In this document: piece after piece, positions 1 to 8,200 of the stretch
How positions within the stretch are numbered: the stretch's first letter is position 1
Layout: every line of letters begins with the position of its first letter
Assembly: GCA_015143735.1 (NCBI GenBank)
Contig: VKHC01000357.1
Span: 2,307-12,921, forward strand
Direction of reading: 5' to 3'
From: Synura sp. LO234KE
Lineage: Eukaryota > Sar > Synurophyceae > Synurales > Mallomonadaceae
DNA length: 10,615 bases
Translations under genes and position numbers: made by a program
The notes under the pieces: generated by a model
What the model was told of the DNA's origin: nothing
Databases searched by the model: none
What the model saw: the letters and a program-made list of their open reading frames with translations, nothing else

Positions 1-7
1 AGTCATT

Positions 8-653
8 ATGCCTCCTAAAATTATATCACGAGGTCGCGGCGGAAAATTGAAGGCATCTGCAGTTGCTGACAGTCTCGCTTTGGAACAATCAGAGGCCGAG
101 CAACTCAAAAGAACCAGACAAAATCCTCCAGGCTCCCATCCAGATAGTAGCAGGAGTTCTCTGAATGATGGGGACCCCCTTGTCCAGATCCCACTTGAAC
201 AAATGGAGTTATTCCAAAAGTTTGTTGCTGCTCAAAACAATAATCAAAACACTTCAACAAGCTCGCAGTCCCAAACATTTCATGTAAATACTCCAGTATC
301 ATCGTCCTTCACCAGAACTACAACAAGCTCGGCAGTGGAAACAGAAAATCCTTATGAAGACGTGGAGAAAAGCATCGATGGTATTGAAGGGGATTACCTA
401 GAGCTAGCTGGCCCAGAAGGTGGTGGTCACTCTCCTAATATGACGTCTTCTATTGCTGAAGGATCCTCAACATCATCGGGTTCCAATATGCTTCAATCAT
501 GCAGAGCTACTAAAAATAGCAAAAAGAAAAAAAATAACAATGCGCAAAATTCAGTGTGCCTTAATCTAGGGGCAACTTCAAAGCTATCCGATCGTGATAT
601 TGGCGTCGACGAAAAATGGGCCGAGAAGCTTAAAAATGGTCCTCATTATTCAG
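8..653 (+). CDS. Low-complexity Ser/Asn/Gln/Thr-rich first exon, unrecognised
   Basis: The ATG at 8 opens a frame whose plausible coding part runs to a CAG|GTATTT donor at 654. Codons beyond it are T-rich and give a hydrophobic tail that looks intronic. The roughly 215 residues contain an RGRGGK patch near the start, Ser/Thr/Asn/Gln-rich low complexity, a lysine run (NSKKKKNNN, a possible nuclear signal) and a charged end, VDEKWAEKLKNG. No domain is recognised. The exon ends one base into a codon. It is phase-compatible with exon-like blocks starting at 1077 or 2323 inside the repeats (G|AT) and with the acceptor at 3096 (G|GT), so the downstream structure is ambiguous. The window starts only 7 bases upstream, so the true start could lie outside. 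Confidence 0.5.
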
Positions 654-670
654 GTATTTTTATACTATCA

Positions 671-1435
671 TCCTCATTCTACTCACCTCTATTAAATCGA
701 GAAGGTTGTAAGTGTAGGGTACTATGTATTACGTTTATCCAATTGTTCGTTTGTACGTTCTTTTTATTTTTGTCCATATGCGTGATTACACGAGTTAGGT
801 AAGTGTTTGAATAATCCATCGTAGAGAATTAATATCTCTGCACTTAAAGGGAGCGGACCAGTGATATTTTACAAATTGCGTCGTGGAAAATAATAATTTT
901 GGTTTTATTGCTTCCTTCAGTCACCCAATTGTACAACGTACAACAAACCCTAAAACAAAAACCTTTATATCAACAACTAAATAACAATATAAAACGATCG
1001 ATATATTCACTACATATACGGTGAATTTTTTTCATTTCTTTTGCGGTCATTATTACCTTTATATATTGTATTTAGATTTGAGTTCTTTTTTCAAAATCAA
1101 TCGTGAAGTAGATGTGCACCAGAATTTGGGAAAATGGTGTGGACGGATTTGAGGGAGAAGAAGGTGGATGCGATATGAATTTATTCCATTTCATTTGCGT
1201 TTATTATTACATTTATATTTTTTGTTTAGATTCGGGTTCGAGTTAGTTTTTCCAAGCGTGAAATAGATGTTCACCGGAAATTGGGAAGAAATTAGTCTTG
1301 AGGGTTTTGAAGGAGTGGAAGGTAAATGCGAATTTCTATACATTACCATATGGGATATATGTCAACTTACTTTGTGGAAACATTTTTATAGGCACAGACT
1401 GGCGCAATTTTCTGGAATCCAGATTAGTTGGACTT
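671..1435 (+). repeat. Direct repeat copy A (~0.8 kb)
   Basis: It is collinear with 1829-2635. Both have GTCCATATGCGTGATTACAC (772 and 1941), the AATAATCCATCGTAGAG block, AACGATCGATATATTCAC and the closing AGATTAGTTGGACT. Similarity is weaker in the first 100 bp. Inside A, a unit of about 157 bp is tandemly repeated (1027-1183 and a diverged 1184-1345). Each unit carries a T-rich tract, TTTAGATT, a GTAGATGT or ATAGATGT block and GGTTTTGAAGGAG-type sequence. No LTR signature or transposon ends are seen. Confidence 0.85.
803..1423. other. No intact gene; repeat copy A with exon-like remnants
   Basis: This stretch is AT-rich, with T-rich tracts and several acceptor-like TTTAG sites. After the site at 1076 a frame reads LSSFFKINREVDVHQNLG but stops at TGA within 20 codons. 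An ATG at 1267 gives a 58-codon frame containing GFEGVEGKCEF. These match frames in copy B and are best seen as broken duplicated exons. Confidence 0.4.
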
Positions 1436-1905
1436 CTTATTAAACATCTGCCCATCACTATAGTACACAATTTGTAATGGTTCAATATATTTTTCACTCA
1501 GACCCACCACATTAGCGGCCTTACTTTCTGCTTTGCGAAAAATAGTATCTTGAGCTTTAGATTAGTATATAATCTTAGACGTTCTGCAGTCACATAGGAC
1601 CTCGTCATAGAAATTATTTTCAGTGTACGAGGGCACAAAATCTTCTTTATAACGGCATTATATGGCTTTTGAGTGCTGAATTTCTTTTTCATTCAAAAGG
1701 TCATAAACTAAGTAAATTGTAGGATTTTCCTTTATTTGTTGACCATTTTGGGCGGGTAGTAGGACAGGTTCTCAACGCCATGAAACATTTTGATTCTATT
1801 CGGTAGAGATGGTAGGGGTTTCCTTTTCTGCCTCATTCTATAGTACAATTTCACCACTATTAAATGGAGAAGATGGAAAGTGTGGTGTTCTGAGTAATGG
1901 GTTTC
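1424..1905 (-). pseudogene. Decayed minus-strand coding relic, unrecognised
   Basis: On the minus strand a frame from 1905 to TAA 1734-1732 ends in a protein-like stretch containing MFHGVENLSYYPPKMVNK. A second frame continues from 1771 to TAA 1426-1424 with two in-frame TAA codons (1660-1658 and 1564-1562). It includes IYLVYDLLNEKEI, YTENNFYDEVLCDCRTS, IFRKAESKAANVVGLSEKY and LQIVYYSDGQMF. Residue composition is protein-like across both frames, and the break between them looks like a frameshift or lost intron. The left part underlies repeat copy B. I do not recognise the family. A different minus-strand frame is open at 1498-1692 but reads less convincingly. Confidence 0.4.
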
Positions 1906-2188
1906 TTACGCAACTGTTAGTTCGTACTTTTTTTATTTTTGTCCATATGCGTGATTACACGAGTTAAGTAAGTGTTTGAATAATCCATCGTAGAGAATTA
2001 ATATCGCTGCAGTTGAAGGGAGTGGACCAGGGATATTTTACGAATTGCGTCATGGAAAATAATAATTTTGGTTTTATTGGTTCCTTCAGTCACCCAATTG
2101 TACAACAAACCCTAAAACAAAAACATTTATGTCAACAACTAAATAACAATATAAAACGATCGATATATTCACTACATATACGGTGAAT

Positions 2189-2361
2189 TTTTTTCATTTC
2201 TTTTGAGGTTATTATTACCTTTATATATTGTATTTAGATTTGAGTTCTCTTTTCAAAATCAATCGTGAAGTAGATTTTTCATTTCTTTTGCGGTTATTAT
2301 TACCGTTATATATTGTATTTAGATTTGAGTTCTTTTTTCAAAATCAATCGTGAGGTAGATG
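2189..2361 (+). repeat. Tandem duplication of ~86-bp unit inside copy B
   Basis: 2189-2275 and 2276-2361 share TTTCATTTCTTTTG, GGTTATTATTACC, TATATTGTATTTAGATTTG and TTTCAAAATCAATCGTGA. Related units lie at 1027-1113 and, more diverged, 1185-1275. Each unit contains a potential 3' splice site (GTATTTAG). Confidence 0.8.
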
Positions 2362-2413
2362 TGCCCCAGAATTCGGGAAATGGTGTGGACGGATTTGAGG
2401 GAGAAGAAGGTGG

Positions 2414-2753
2414 ATGCGATATGAATTTATTAATCAAGTCAAAGATGTACTGAATTTCGTTTGCGACGATTTTCTATCTAAACAGAATTGCTGTTCCATT
2501 GAAGGTTTTGAAGGAGTGGAAGGTAAATGCGAATTTCTATAGATTACCATATGGGATATATTTCAACTTGCTTTGTGGAAACATTTTTATAGGCACAAAC
2601 TGGCGCAATTTTCTGGAATCCAGATTAGTTGGACTACACTTCTTGGGACTCAACCACTTGCATAACATAACATCTACTATCTTCTATTTTTCTCTTAGTG
2701 TTCAAAATATCTTCATGATGAGTATTGCAATTAAAGTCTATGAAATTTTCTAA
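2414..2753 (+). pseudogene. Exon-like frames of copy B with a 70-bp intron and a polyadenylation hexamer
   Basis: An open frame from ATG 2414 runs through the Helitron fragment to GAAG|GTAAATG at 2523. It joins in phase (G|GC) at the TTTTTATAG acceptor ending 2592 to a frame reading TNWRNFLESRLVG and ending at TAA 2751-2753. AATAAA overlaps that stop (2753-2758), as at a gene 3' end. Copy A keeps the same donor and acceptor (1321-1391) and WRNFLESRLVG, but its tail differs and stops at 1475-1477. This may be the last exon of the gene beginning at 8, or a relic. The product is unrecognised. Confidence 0.3.
2430..2494 (+). mobile_element. 65-bp fragment of Helitron Rep coding sequence inside the repeat
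   Basis: By hand alignment, 61 of 65 bases match 7421-7485 in the Rep-helicase exon, including GTTTGCGACGATTTTCTATC. The source codes for NQVKVVLNDVC through SKQKCC. The fragment keeps that frame without a stop (NQVKDVLNFVC). It sits exactly where copy A has unrelated sequence, so it arrived after, or together with, rearrangement of copy B. Confidence 0.85.
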
Positions 2754-2758
2754 ATAAA
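2753..2758 (+). promoter_or_regulatory. Candidate polyadenylation signal AATAAA
   Basis: The hexamer AATAAA overlaps the stop codon of the exon-like frame ending at 2753 and lies about 107 bp upstream of the next ATG (2865). It is consistent with the 3' end of a left-hand gene, but this hexamer is common by chance in AT-rich DNA. Confidence 0.3.
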
Positions 2759-2864
2759 CAATGAATTTTAAATTTACGTTACAAAAAAATTTAGCTTAGG
2801 CTGAGTAAGATACTTAATTTTTTTGTATGGATAAAACTGTTAGAAGATATTAAATAGTTTCGCG

Positions 2865-3800
2865 ATGGAAAACAATATGTCGGTAGACGATATCTTGGAT
2901 GATGTCGAGGCGGAAACAAAAGAAATCTCCATTACAAATCCAGAACTGGCGGCGCGAGTGGCTTCGCAGAATTCGAAGAACAACCTTCCAATCTATATCG
3001 ACACATACGACATCAATGGATTGCCTTGCCTGGCAATATTTTCAGGTAAACATTTGAAGTTTCAATATTATCCTGTACATAACTTTACTTTTTTAGGTTG
3101 CATAGTTTCCTCTATGGGCCCTTACCTTCAAGGTGGGAGCTTTGAAAAGGCATTTGCCCCAAATGGAAATTTTGCAAATTTCGTGGACCAAAAAGATTAT
3201 GTCAGAATTTTAGAGAAAGCGCGCCATATTTCTCCTGAATCCAAGGCCATAGGGATAGCTTCGGCGAAAACACGGTATTCGGAGCTCTACGGAGAGGACT
3301 TAACGCTCCCGAAGTGCTTGGAAGTAATAGCAGCCCATTGTTGCTACCTGAGCTGCCCATTCCTCAGTGGACTGGAAAGAGAAGAAGTCAAGAAGAAAAT
3401 GGCTAATTTGAAATTGGACATTGACAATATCAAATTAATTTTTGATAGAAAAGTAAGTAAATATTTCGATCCTATGTTCCTTTTATTTCTTAATATTATG
3501 TTATAGATGCTTACGGGTACTGCAGACTTCATTTTCGGGAGGAGGAGTGTGGTAGTTCATCGTCAGCATCCCTACCACGTGAGGGATAAGATTCTATTCA
3601 GAGAACTTCTCGCGAGTCCGTCTACCATTATGCCCAGCGTTAGCAGTGTACAATCTCCAGTGTCTTCTTTTGTGGTTTCAAGGCAGTCCTCTCCTGCTAC
3701 TTCTCCAGTCCAAAGCTTGAAGAGGCCAGCAGCAGAGAGTTCTACGGCCAACATGGAGACGCCGAAGAGGTCACGAGGCCACGGGAACAAAAAAGAGTAA
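2865..3800 (+). CDS. Three-exon unrecognised nuclear-type protein (or 5' exons of the Helitron gene)
   Basis: Exons 2865-3045, 3097-3452 and 3507-3800 are separated by introns of 51 bp (CAG|GTAAAC to TTTTTTAG) and 54 bp (AAA|GTAAGT to TTATAG). Both junctions keep the frame. The ATG at 2865 is the first in frame after the stop at 2841-2843. Spliced, the protein is about 275 residues: an acidic N-terminus (SVDDILDDVEAE), a folded-looking middle with several Cys (AAHCCYLSCPF) and a charged helix, then a Ser/Pro/Val-rich tail ending in basic TPKRSRGHGNKK, which resembles a nuclear localisation signal. I recognise no family. It can end at TAA 3798-3800. A consensus GTAAGT donor overlaps that stop at 3797, and splicing there to 4392 (GA|T) stays in frame, so this may be the N-terminus of the Helitron protein. 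Confidence 0.6.
3046..3096 (+). other. 51-bp intron (in-frame if retained)
   Basis: The boundaries are TTCAG|GTAAAC and CTTTTTTAG|GT. The length is divisible by three and contains no stop, so retention would only add 17 residues. The intronic codons read as a T-rich, aromatic-rich stretch unlike the flanking protein. Removal is favoured by the strong splice sites. Confidence 0.6.
3453..3506 (+). other. 54-bp intron
   Basis: Consensus donor GTAAGT follows AAA, and acceptor TTATAG precedes ATGCTT. Both sides are in phase 0. If retained, translation ends at TAG 3504-3506. The hydrophobic residues read through it (MFLLFLNIML) are a T-rich intron artefact rather than a membrane segment. Confidence 0.65.
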
Positions 3801-4391
3801 GTCATAGTACGTAGGATTCTCGCAATTTTTATACATATAGTTTTTAGCTTTTTCATGCGAGCGACTTTATTACATGTATTTTTTGGCTTTTTCATGTTCT
3901 TGCGAAGGATTTTGCTCTGAATTGTTTTCGTACTCGATTTTCGTGGAAACAAATGTGATCGGATAATAATTTTAATTAATCGTTCTTAAAGGTTGCTAAA
4001 AGTACTTCGTTTTTTAAAAGTTGTTTGAAGGTTGAATTTTAAATCGTCGAGTTGCTCTAAATTCAACTTACCGTAAGTATCCAAAGGAAGAGAAGTTTTT
4101 GTTACACAAGTACTTTAAACTTTTCGGATAAAATTAAATAATCGTTTTTAAAGGTCACTTTAAGCGTTTCGTTTTTTAAAAGTTATTTGAAGTATTAGGA
4201 AGTAAATAAAGTATTCCAAAGGAAGAGAAGTCTGTGTTAGACTAGCAGACTTTAAACTTCTCGAATCTGGCTCAATACTAATACGATAGGAGTTTAGATG
4301 ATTTTCATATATCAAATAGAATGAAATCCACTCATAGACAATATCTTGGTAAAACAAGTAGTATAATTCTCATTATTTTTTATTGTGGTAG
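3797..4391 (+). other. Non-coding stretch, possible intron with internal duplication
   Basis: No convincing gene is seen on either strand. It begins with consensus GTAAGT (3797) and ends with a T-rich tract and TAG (4391). The outer phases match (GA|T), so it can be read as one 595-bp intron. Other acceptors at 4289 and 4319 also fit the phase. It contains the repeat pair 3961-4125 / 4126-4263 and a small duplicated TTTTTRGCTTTTTCATG element near 3840 and 3880. Confidence 0.4.
3961..4263 (+). repeat. Diverged tandem duplication (~165 and ~138 bp)
   Basis: Units 3961-4125 and 4126-4263 share, in order, GGATAA, AATCGTT.TTAAAGGT, TTCGTTTTTTAAAAGTT, CCAAAGGAAGAGAAGT and ACTTTAAACTT. The second unit lacks about 27 bp. 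No coding content or transposon ends are seen. Confidence 0.75.
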
Positions 4392-4583
4392 TGCGGCGTG
4401 GAGTCCGTGCAGCGCCGATTCGTCGTCGAATTCAAGTGATGACTCAAGCGCATACCCATCTACTAATGAGGACGAATCTAATTTAGTAGTAATCGATCAA
4501 AAGTGGCTCATATGTCCTGCATGCGTGGGCCCCTGCGATTACGCTGAAGGGTTTTTGAAGGCATTTCAGGAGCGAAAGAAAAT
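4392..4583 (+). CDS. Ser/Asp-rich exon with CPxC-type cysteine cluster, unrecognised
   Basis: This is a short exon in the frame starting at 4393. It encodes AAWSPCSADSS, a Ser/Asp/Asn-rich linker, then ICPACVGPCDY (C-x2-C-x3-C, a possible metal-binding knuckle) and a basic helix AFQERKK. I do not recognise a family. The acceptor chosen is TTGTGGTAG, ending at 4391 after a T-rich tract. An alternative is an initiator ATG at 4321 in the same frame, which would give a hydrophobic SIILIIFYC stretch resembling a signal peptide. That stretch is read from the T-rich tract just before the acceptor and is more simply intronic. The exon ends two bases into a codon at a GTAAATG donor and joins in phase to 4826. 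It may be the N-terminus of the PDZ-Helitron gene or a middle exon of a longer gene from 2865. Confidence 0.45.
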
Positions 4584-4825
4584 GTAAATGAGAGTCCAAT
4601 ATTAATTGAGACACTTTTTTTCTGCAAATGACCCTTTACGTTTTCATAAATAATCTTAGCTGCTTACTATATATCGCATTTAGTTTCATAACTTACACAC
4701 ATTTTTTCCCAACATCCAAAGAACAACATTTTAAAATTTCATGAATGATCCTAGCTGCTTATATATCGTATTTAAGATTCATATCATTTAAGTTTCATAA
4801 CTTACACAGATTTCCCCCAACATAG
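4584..4825 (+). other. 242-bp intron containing a diverged duplication
   Basis: The donor GTAAATG at 4584 matches the style of the 5239 donor, and the acceptor is CAACATAG at 4825. Two codon bases are left upstream and one is supplied downstream (AT|A, Ile), so the frame is kept. Inside are two related blocks, 4641-4717 and 4737-4825. Both carry TTAGCTGCTT or CTAGCTGCTT, an ATATATCG stretch and TTTCATAACTTACACA, followed by pyrimidines and CCCAACAT. The second block forms the acceptor. Confidence 0.55.
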
Positions 4826-5238
4826 ATGGACTCGCAACTTCTCAAAATTGGCTTTAACAAAAAGAAATTCAGCCGGGGAACATAAGCAAATTAGTCTATC
4901 AAAAGGTTTTCGGGGAAATGTTGCTGGTGACGGTCCTGTTCAAGTATCAGTTAAACAACGATGCTTAGATAGAAATGGTTTGTTTGTACACGTCGGTACC
5001 CGGAGAATGGCTTTTGGAGGTATTTTGGTGAATGAAATACGCGAAGAAGTACTCTTTCGCAAATTTGGCAATATTGTTCCTGAAGTGCATTCAACCATTC
5101 TGGAAATTAACGGTGTGAGTATCAGGACTTGCAATATTACATACGTCAAAAGATTGCTTTCTGAAAGCGACGTGAATCATATAAAATACCTGAATTCTGG
5201 TGATCTAACTCCAAAAGATATTTATGCGGTGGTAGAAG
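4826..5238 (+). CDS. PDZ-like domain exon, probable N-terminal part of the Helitron protein
   Basis: This exon reads in the frame whose codons begin at 4827, and it stays open to a splice donor at 5239. About 85 residues (4938-5196) follow the PDZ strand order: VQVSV, a GLF loop (NGLFVHVG) like the carboxylate-binding loop, GGILVNEI, then ILEINGVSI and a YVKRLL helix. PDZ domains normally bind C-terminal peptides of partner proteins and are not a usual Helitron domain. The first apparent start is TTG 4848, with no in-frame ATG before the stop at 4773-4775, so this is an internal exon. An acceptor, AACATAG, ends at 4825. The stretch before the domain is basic and Ser/Lys rich. PDZ assignment is by eye; another small beta fold is possible. 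Confidence 0.6.
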
Positions 5239-5287
5239 GTAAATAATTAATCATTTTTACTTCCTCATATTTTATAATGCTTCTAAG
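5239..5287 (+). other. 49-bp intron joining PDZ-like exon to Helitron exon
   Basis: The donor is GAAG|GTAAAT and the acceptor CTTCTAAG|GT. The upstream exon ends one base into a codon and the downstream exon supplies the other two (G|GT, Gly), so splicing joins the two frames exactly. Without splicing, the upstream frame ends at TAA 5244-5246. The length suits compact invertebrate introns. There is no direct transcript evidence. Confidence 0.75.
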
Positions 5288-8200
5288 GTGCTCAAGTACC
5301 GTTAGCTTTGCGATTACCTGATGCCAACAGTAGTAATGACAATTCATTCGTACAAGCTACTAATCGCGGAAGGTACGACTTCAACTTTGTATTTTCTGAG
5401 TCGTCACAAAATGAAGACGGACGAAACACTGCCCGCTTTTGGTCTTTAAACTTGAGTTGGAATTTTGATAATCCATGCGTGCATTGTGGATGCGTACTGT
5501 TTTTTGTTGGGGACGACGCTGCGACTCGCAAAAAATGTTGCAACAATGGACGAATTTTTCAACATGGTGATTCGTATCCGCATTTGAAGCCACTTCCTCC
5601 AATGTTGTTGAACTATTGCGTTCATAACAAAAACCATATGGGAAGAAACTCCGTTTCATACAATAACGTGTTAAGCTTAGGAGCATGCGGAATTGAGAAC
5701 GACTCTGGAACTGGGGGATTTGAGACAGTTCATGGGGATCATTCACTCCTGTTACATGGACGAATGTACCATTTTCTGCCAAACAATAGTCGTACATGTG
5801 GACTTTATTTCTTTACGTACGATGCTATTCAAGAGATGCAAGTATATGGAGATAGGACTATGAACCAGAGAGACGATCATGGCGAAATCAAACATTATAG
5901 GTATTACGCAAACATCGGCGCAGCACTTTATCACGAACAAACCCAGGTAAACTACTTAGTGCAAGAGTGTGTCTCACAAGGCGAACGAGTTTGGCAAGAA
6001 GTCATTCCTGTGTTAAATTTGCCTACAACGACGTTTGATATCGCTTCTATAGTCTCTGACGATGCAAGTCGTCCTAACAGAAAAATTTTCTTTCAGCTAA
6101 GGAATGAGAGAAGTGCCAGCTCCATAAATCTTATGAGCAACATCATGGAGCCTCTTTGTTACCCCCTGTTATTTCCATATGGTGAAAAAGGATGGGGTGC
6201 TGATAATAGAAAGCTTATCAAATTCAACGACTATATTTTGCATCGATTTTTACTCCCGGAAAGAGACATAGACGGACAATTATTGTTGATGCCATCCCAG
6301 GCCAGTCCTCAAAGATTGATCCCATTTAGCAGATTTCAGTTGATGTTTCGACTAGGTCAAACATATCTGGTAGACATGATCAGCAGAAGTATTGACTACA
6401 GATTGCAATTCAACAAGTTCTCGCAGTATTCTTTGTTTGGACAGTCAAGGCAGGATGGATCAGAGATTGAGAACCTTGAAGGAGACGCAAACGCTAACGA
6501 CGAAGAAAACAATGAAGAAGTGGAGAAAACTACTTTTTTATCGCAAAGTTTTCATGGCAGTCGACGACATCTATTAGCCTTGGCCCAAAGTGCAATATGT
6601 TTAGTTACAGAATTTGGTAGACCCACTCTGTTTATAACTTTCACTTGCAACCCTCATTGGTCTGAAATCAAGGAAATGCTTTTAGAAGGCGAGACAGCGT
6701 ACGATCGAGCGGATGTGACAAACAAGGTTTTTCACGCAAAGCTAGAGAGATTTCTGCATAACTTAAGATCAGGGAAATACTTTGGACAACTGCATAAACT
6801 AAAATATGAATTGAGAGTCATTGAATATCAACAAAGGGGTTTACCACATGCCCATATGGTAGTTCAGCTTGACAATATTCCAGATTGGAAAACAGAAAAA
6901 GAAGAGCTAGCATTGTGGATTGACGAAAATATAAACGCAACTTACCCTTTGATCGACGAAAGCTCCTGTGATCGCCTGAAAAACATCCATAATTTAATCA
7001 AGACTCACATGATACACAAATGCTACAAAGGAGCCGGAGGATGTCTTGATGAAAAAACTGGCCAATGCGATAGAGGATTTAGTATGAACTTTCCACAAGA
7101 CCGTACTACTTTAGATGAACGAGGGTTTCCACGTTATAAAAGGAACAATGATGACGACTGTCGAATTGTTAGTCACAATGTCAATATTTTGTTAGATCTG
7201 GATGCACATGTGAACGTTGAGTACACCGGCTCCACTTACTGTGTAATTTACTTATACAAGTATTTGTTTAAAGGAAGAAAGAAAGTGGCAGCGACGTTCA
7301 GAAGAAAGGATAGACCGAAGGACGAAATCCAAGCGTATGTAAAGGGAAGATACATGTGCGCTATGGATGCTATGTGGAGGACATACGGATATCAAACTTA
7401 TCCAGCATCTATACCTGCGGTTAATCAAGTCAAAGTTGTACTGAATGACGTTTGCGACGATTTTCTATCTAAACAGAAATGCTGTGACATCGCCGTCTAC
7501 TTTAATAGGCCCCTGCAGTTAGAAATCTTACAATATGCTCCGATGTTTAATGACTACAGTTGGTCTTACAAGCTCCCTAAAAAATATCAGCAATCGCCAG
7601 AGTTATTAAACATCGACTTCTTCATTGTAAAAATTCCTCCAATTACCAGAAATATTTATCTTTTTAAGAAAATCCGAGCTAATCCTTCAATAACACGAGT
7701 AGGTATGCTTTGTATTCTATCAGGTGAAATTTGGTATTTGAGAGAAATCTTACTACAAGCCGCTGTACGAGGATATCAAGATGCGAAAACATACCGTGGA
7801 ATAGTGTACACAACTTATCAGGAAAGTGCATTAGCAAGGGGACTAATTCCAGATCGTGGAGAAGCTGTTCATGCATTTAAAGAGGCCCTCCAATACAATA
7901 CCCCGAGAGAGTTGCGAGGGTTTTTTATTATGCTGACAATCAACGGATATGCGACGATGGATATATTCAAAAATACGGAATACTATAAAGCACTTCAAGA
8001 CGACTTTCTCCATGAGCCTTATGCATCCCAGGTTATTGCAGATAAAAGCTTAATACAGGATTTGTCTTTTCGCTTTGAAATGGAGGGGCAAACGTGTTCC
8101 AAATATGGATTTCCCGAACCTACCGAGCATTCTAGTGAGCTAGATATTGAGAAAGGGCGATACGATGCATATCAGCAGTTACTGCTTTTTCAACATTTGT

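Larger units (their letters stand above)
1829..2635 (+). repeat. Direct repeat copy B (~0.8 kb) with internal duplication and inserted Helitron fragment
   Basis: This copy matches 671-1435 but differs in two ways. A unit of about 86 bp is doubled (2189-2275 and 2276-2361, where A has one). The segment corresponding to A 1185-1300 is replaced by 2431-2499, most of which derives from, or shares ancestry with, the Helitron coding sequence at 7421-7485. After the replacement the alignment resumes at GGTTTTGAAGGAGTGGAAGG. Confidence 0.85.

Noticed and set aside
671-2635. The A/B direct repeats as LTRs of a retrotransposon
   Set aside because: The copies do not start TG and end CA, no primer-binding site or polypurine tract is seen, no gag-pol lies between them, and they contain nested duplications and exon-like frames.
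3572-3952. Minus-strand open frame of 126 codons
   Set aside because: It is mostly antisense to the Ser/Pro-rich exon at 3507-3796, and its N-terminal part is low-complexity Lys/Met/Thr from AT-rich DNA.
4321-4400. Signal-peptide-like N-terminus from ATG 4321 (hydrophobic SIILIIFYC)
   Set aside because: The hydrophobic residues are read from a T-rich tract directly before a TAG acceptor at 4391. An intron explains it better, and a secreted start makes no sense for a nuclear replicase.
5308-5310. TTG at 5308 (and TTG at 4848) as translation start
   Set aside because: Nuclear eukaryotic genes rarely start at TTG, and both frames extend upstream to phase-compatible splice acceptors at 5287 and 4825.
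5381-5797. Minus-strand open frame of 138 codons
   Set aside because: It lies wholly antisense to the strongly supported Helitron exon and has no recognisable domain. Other minus frames within 5292-9860 were rejected for the same reason.
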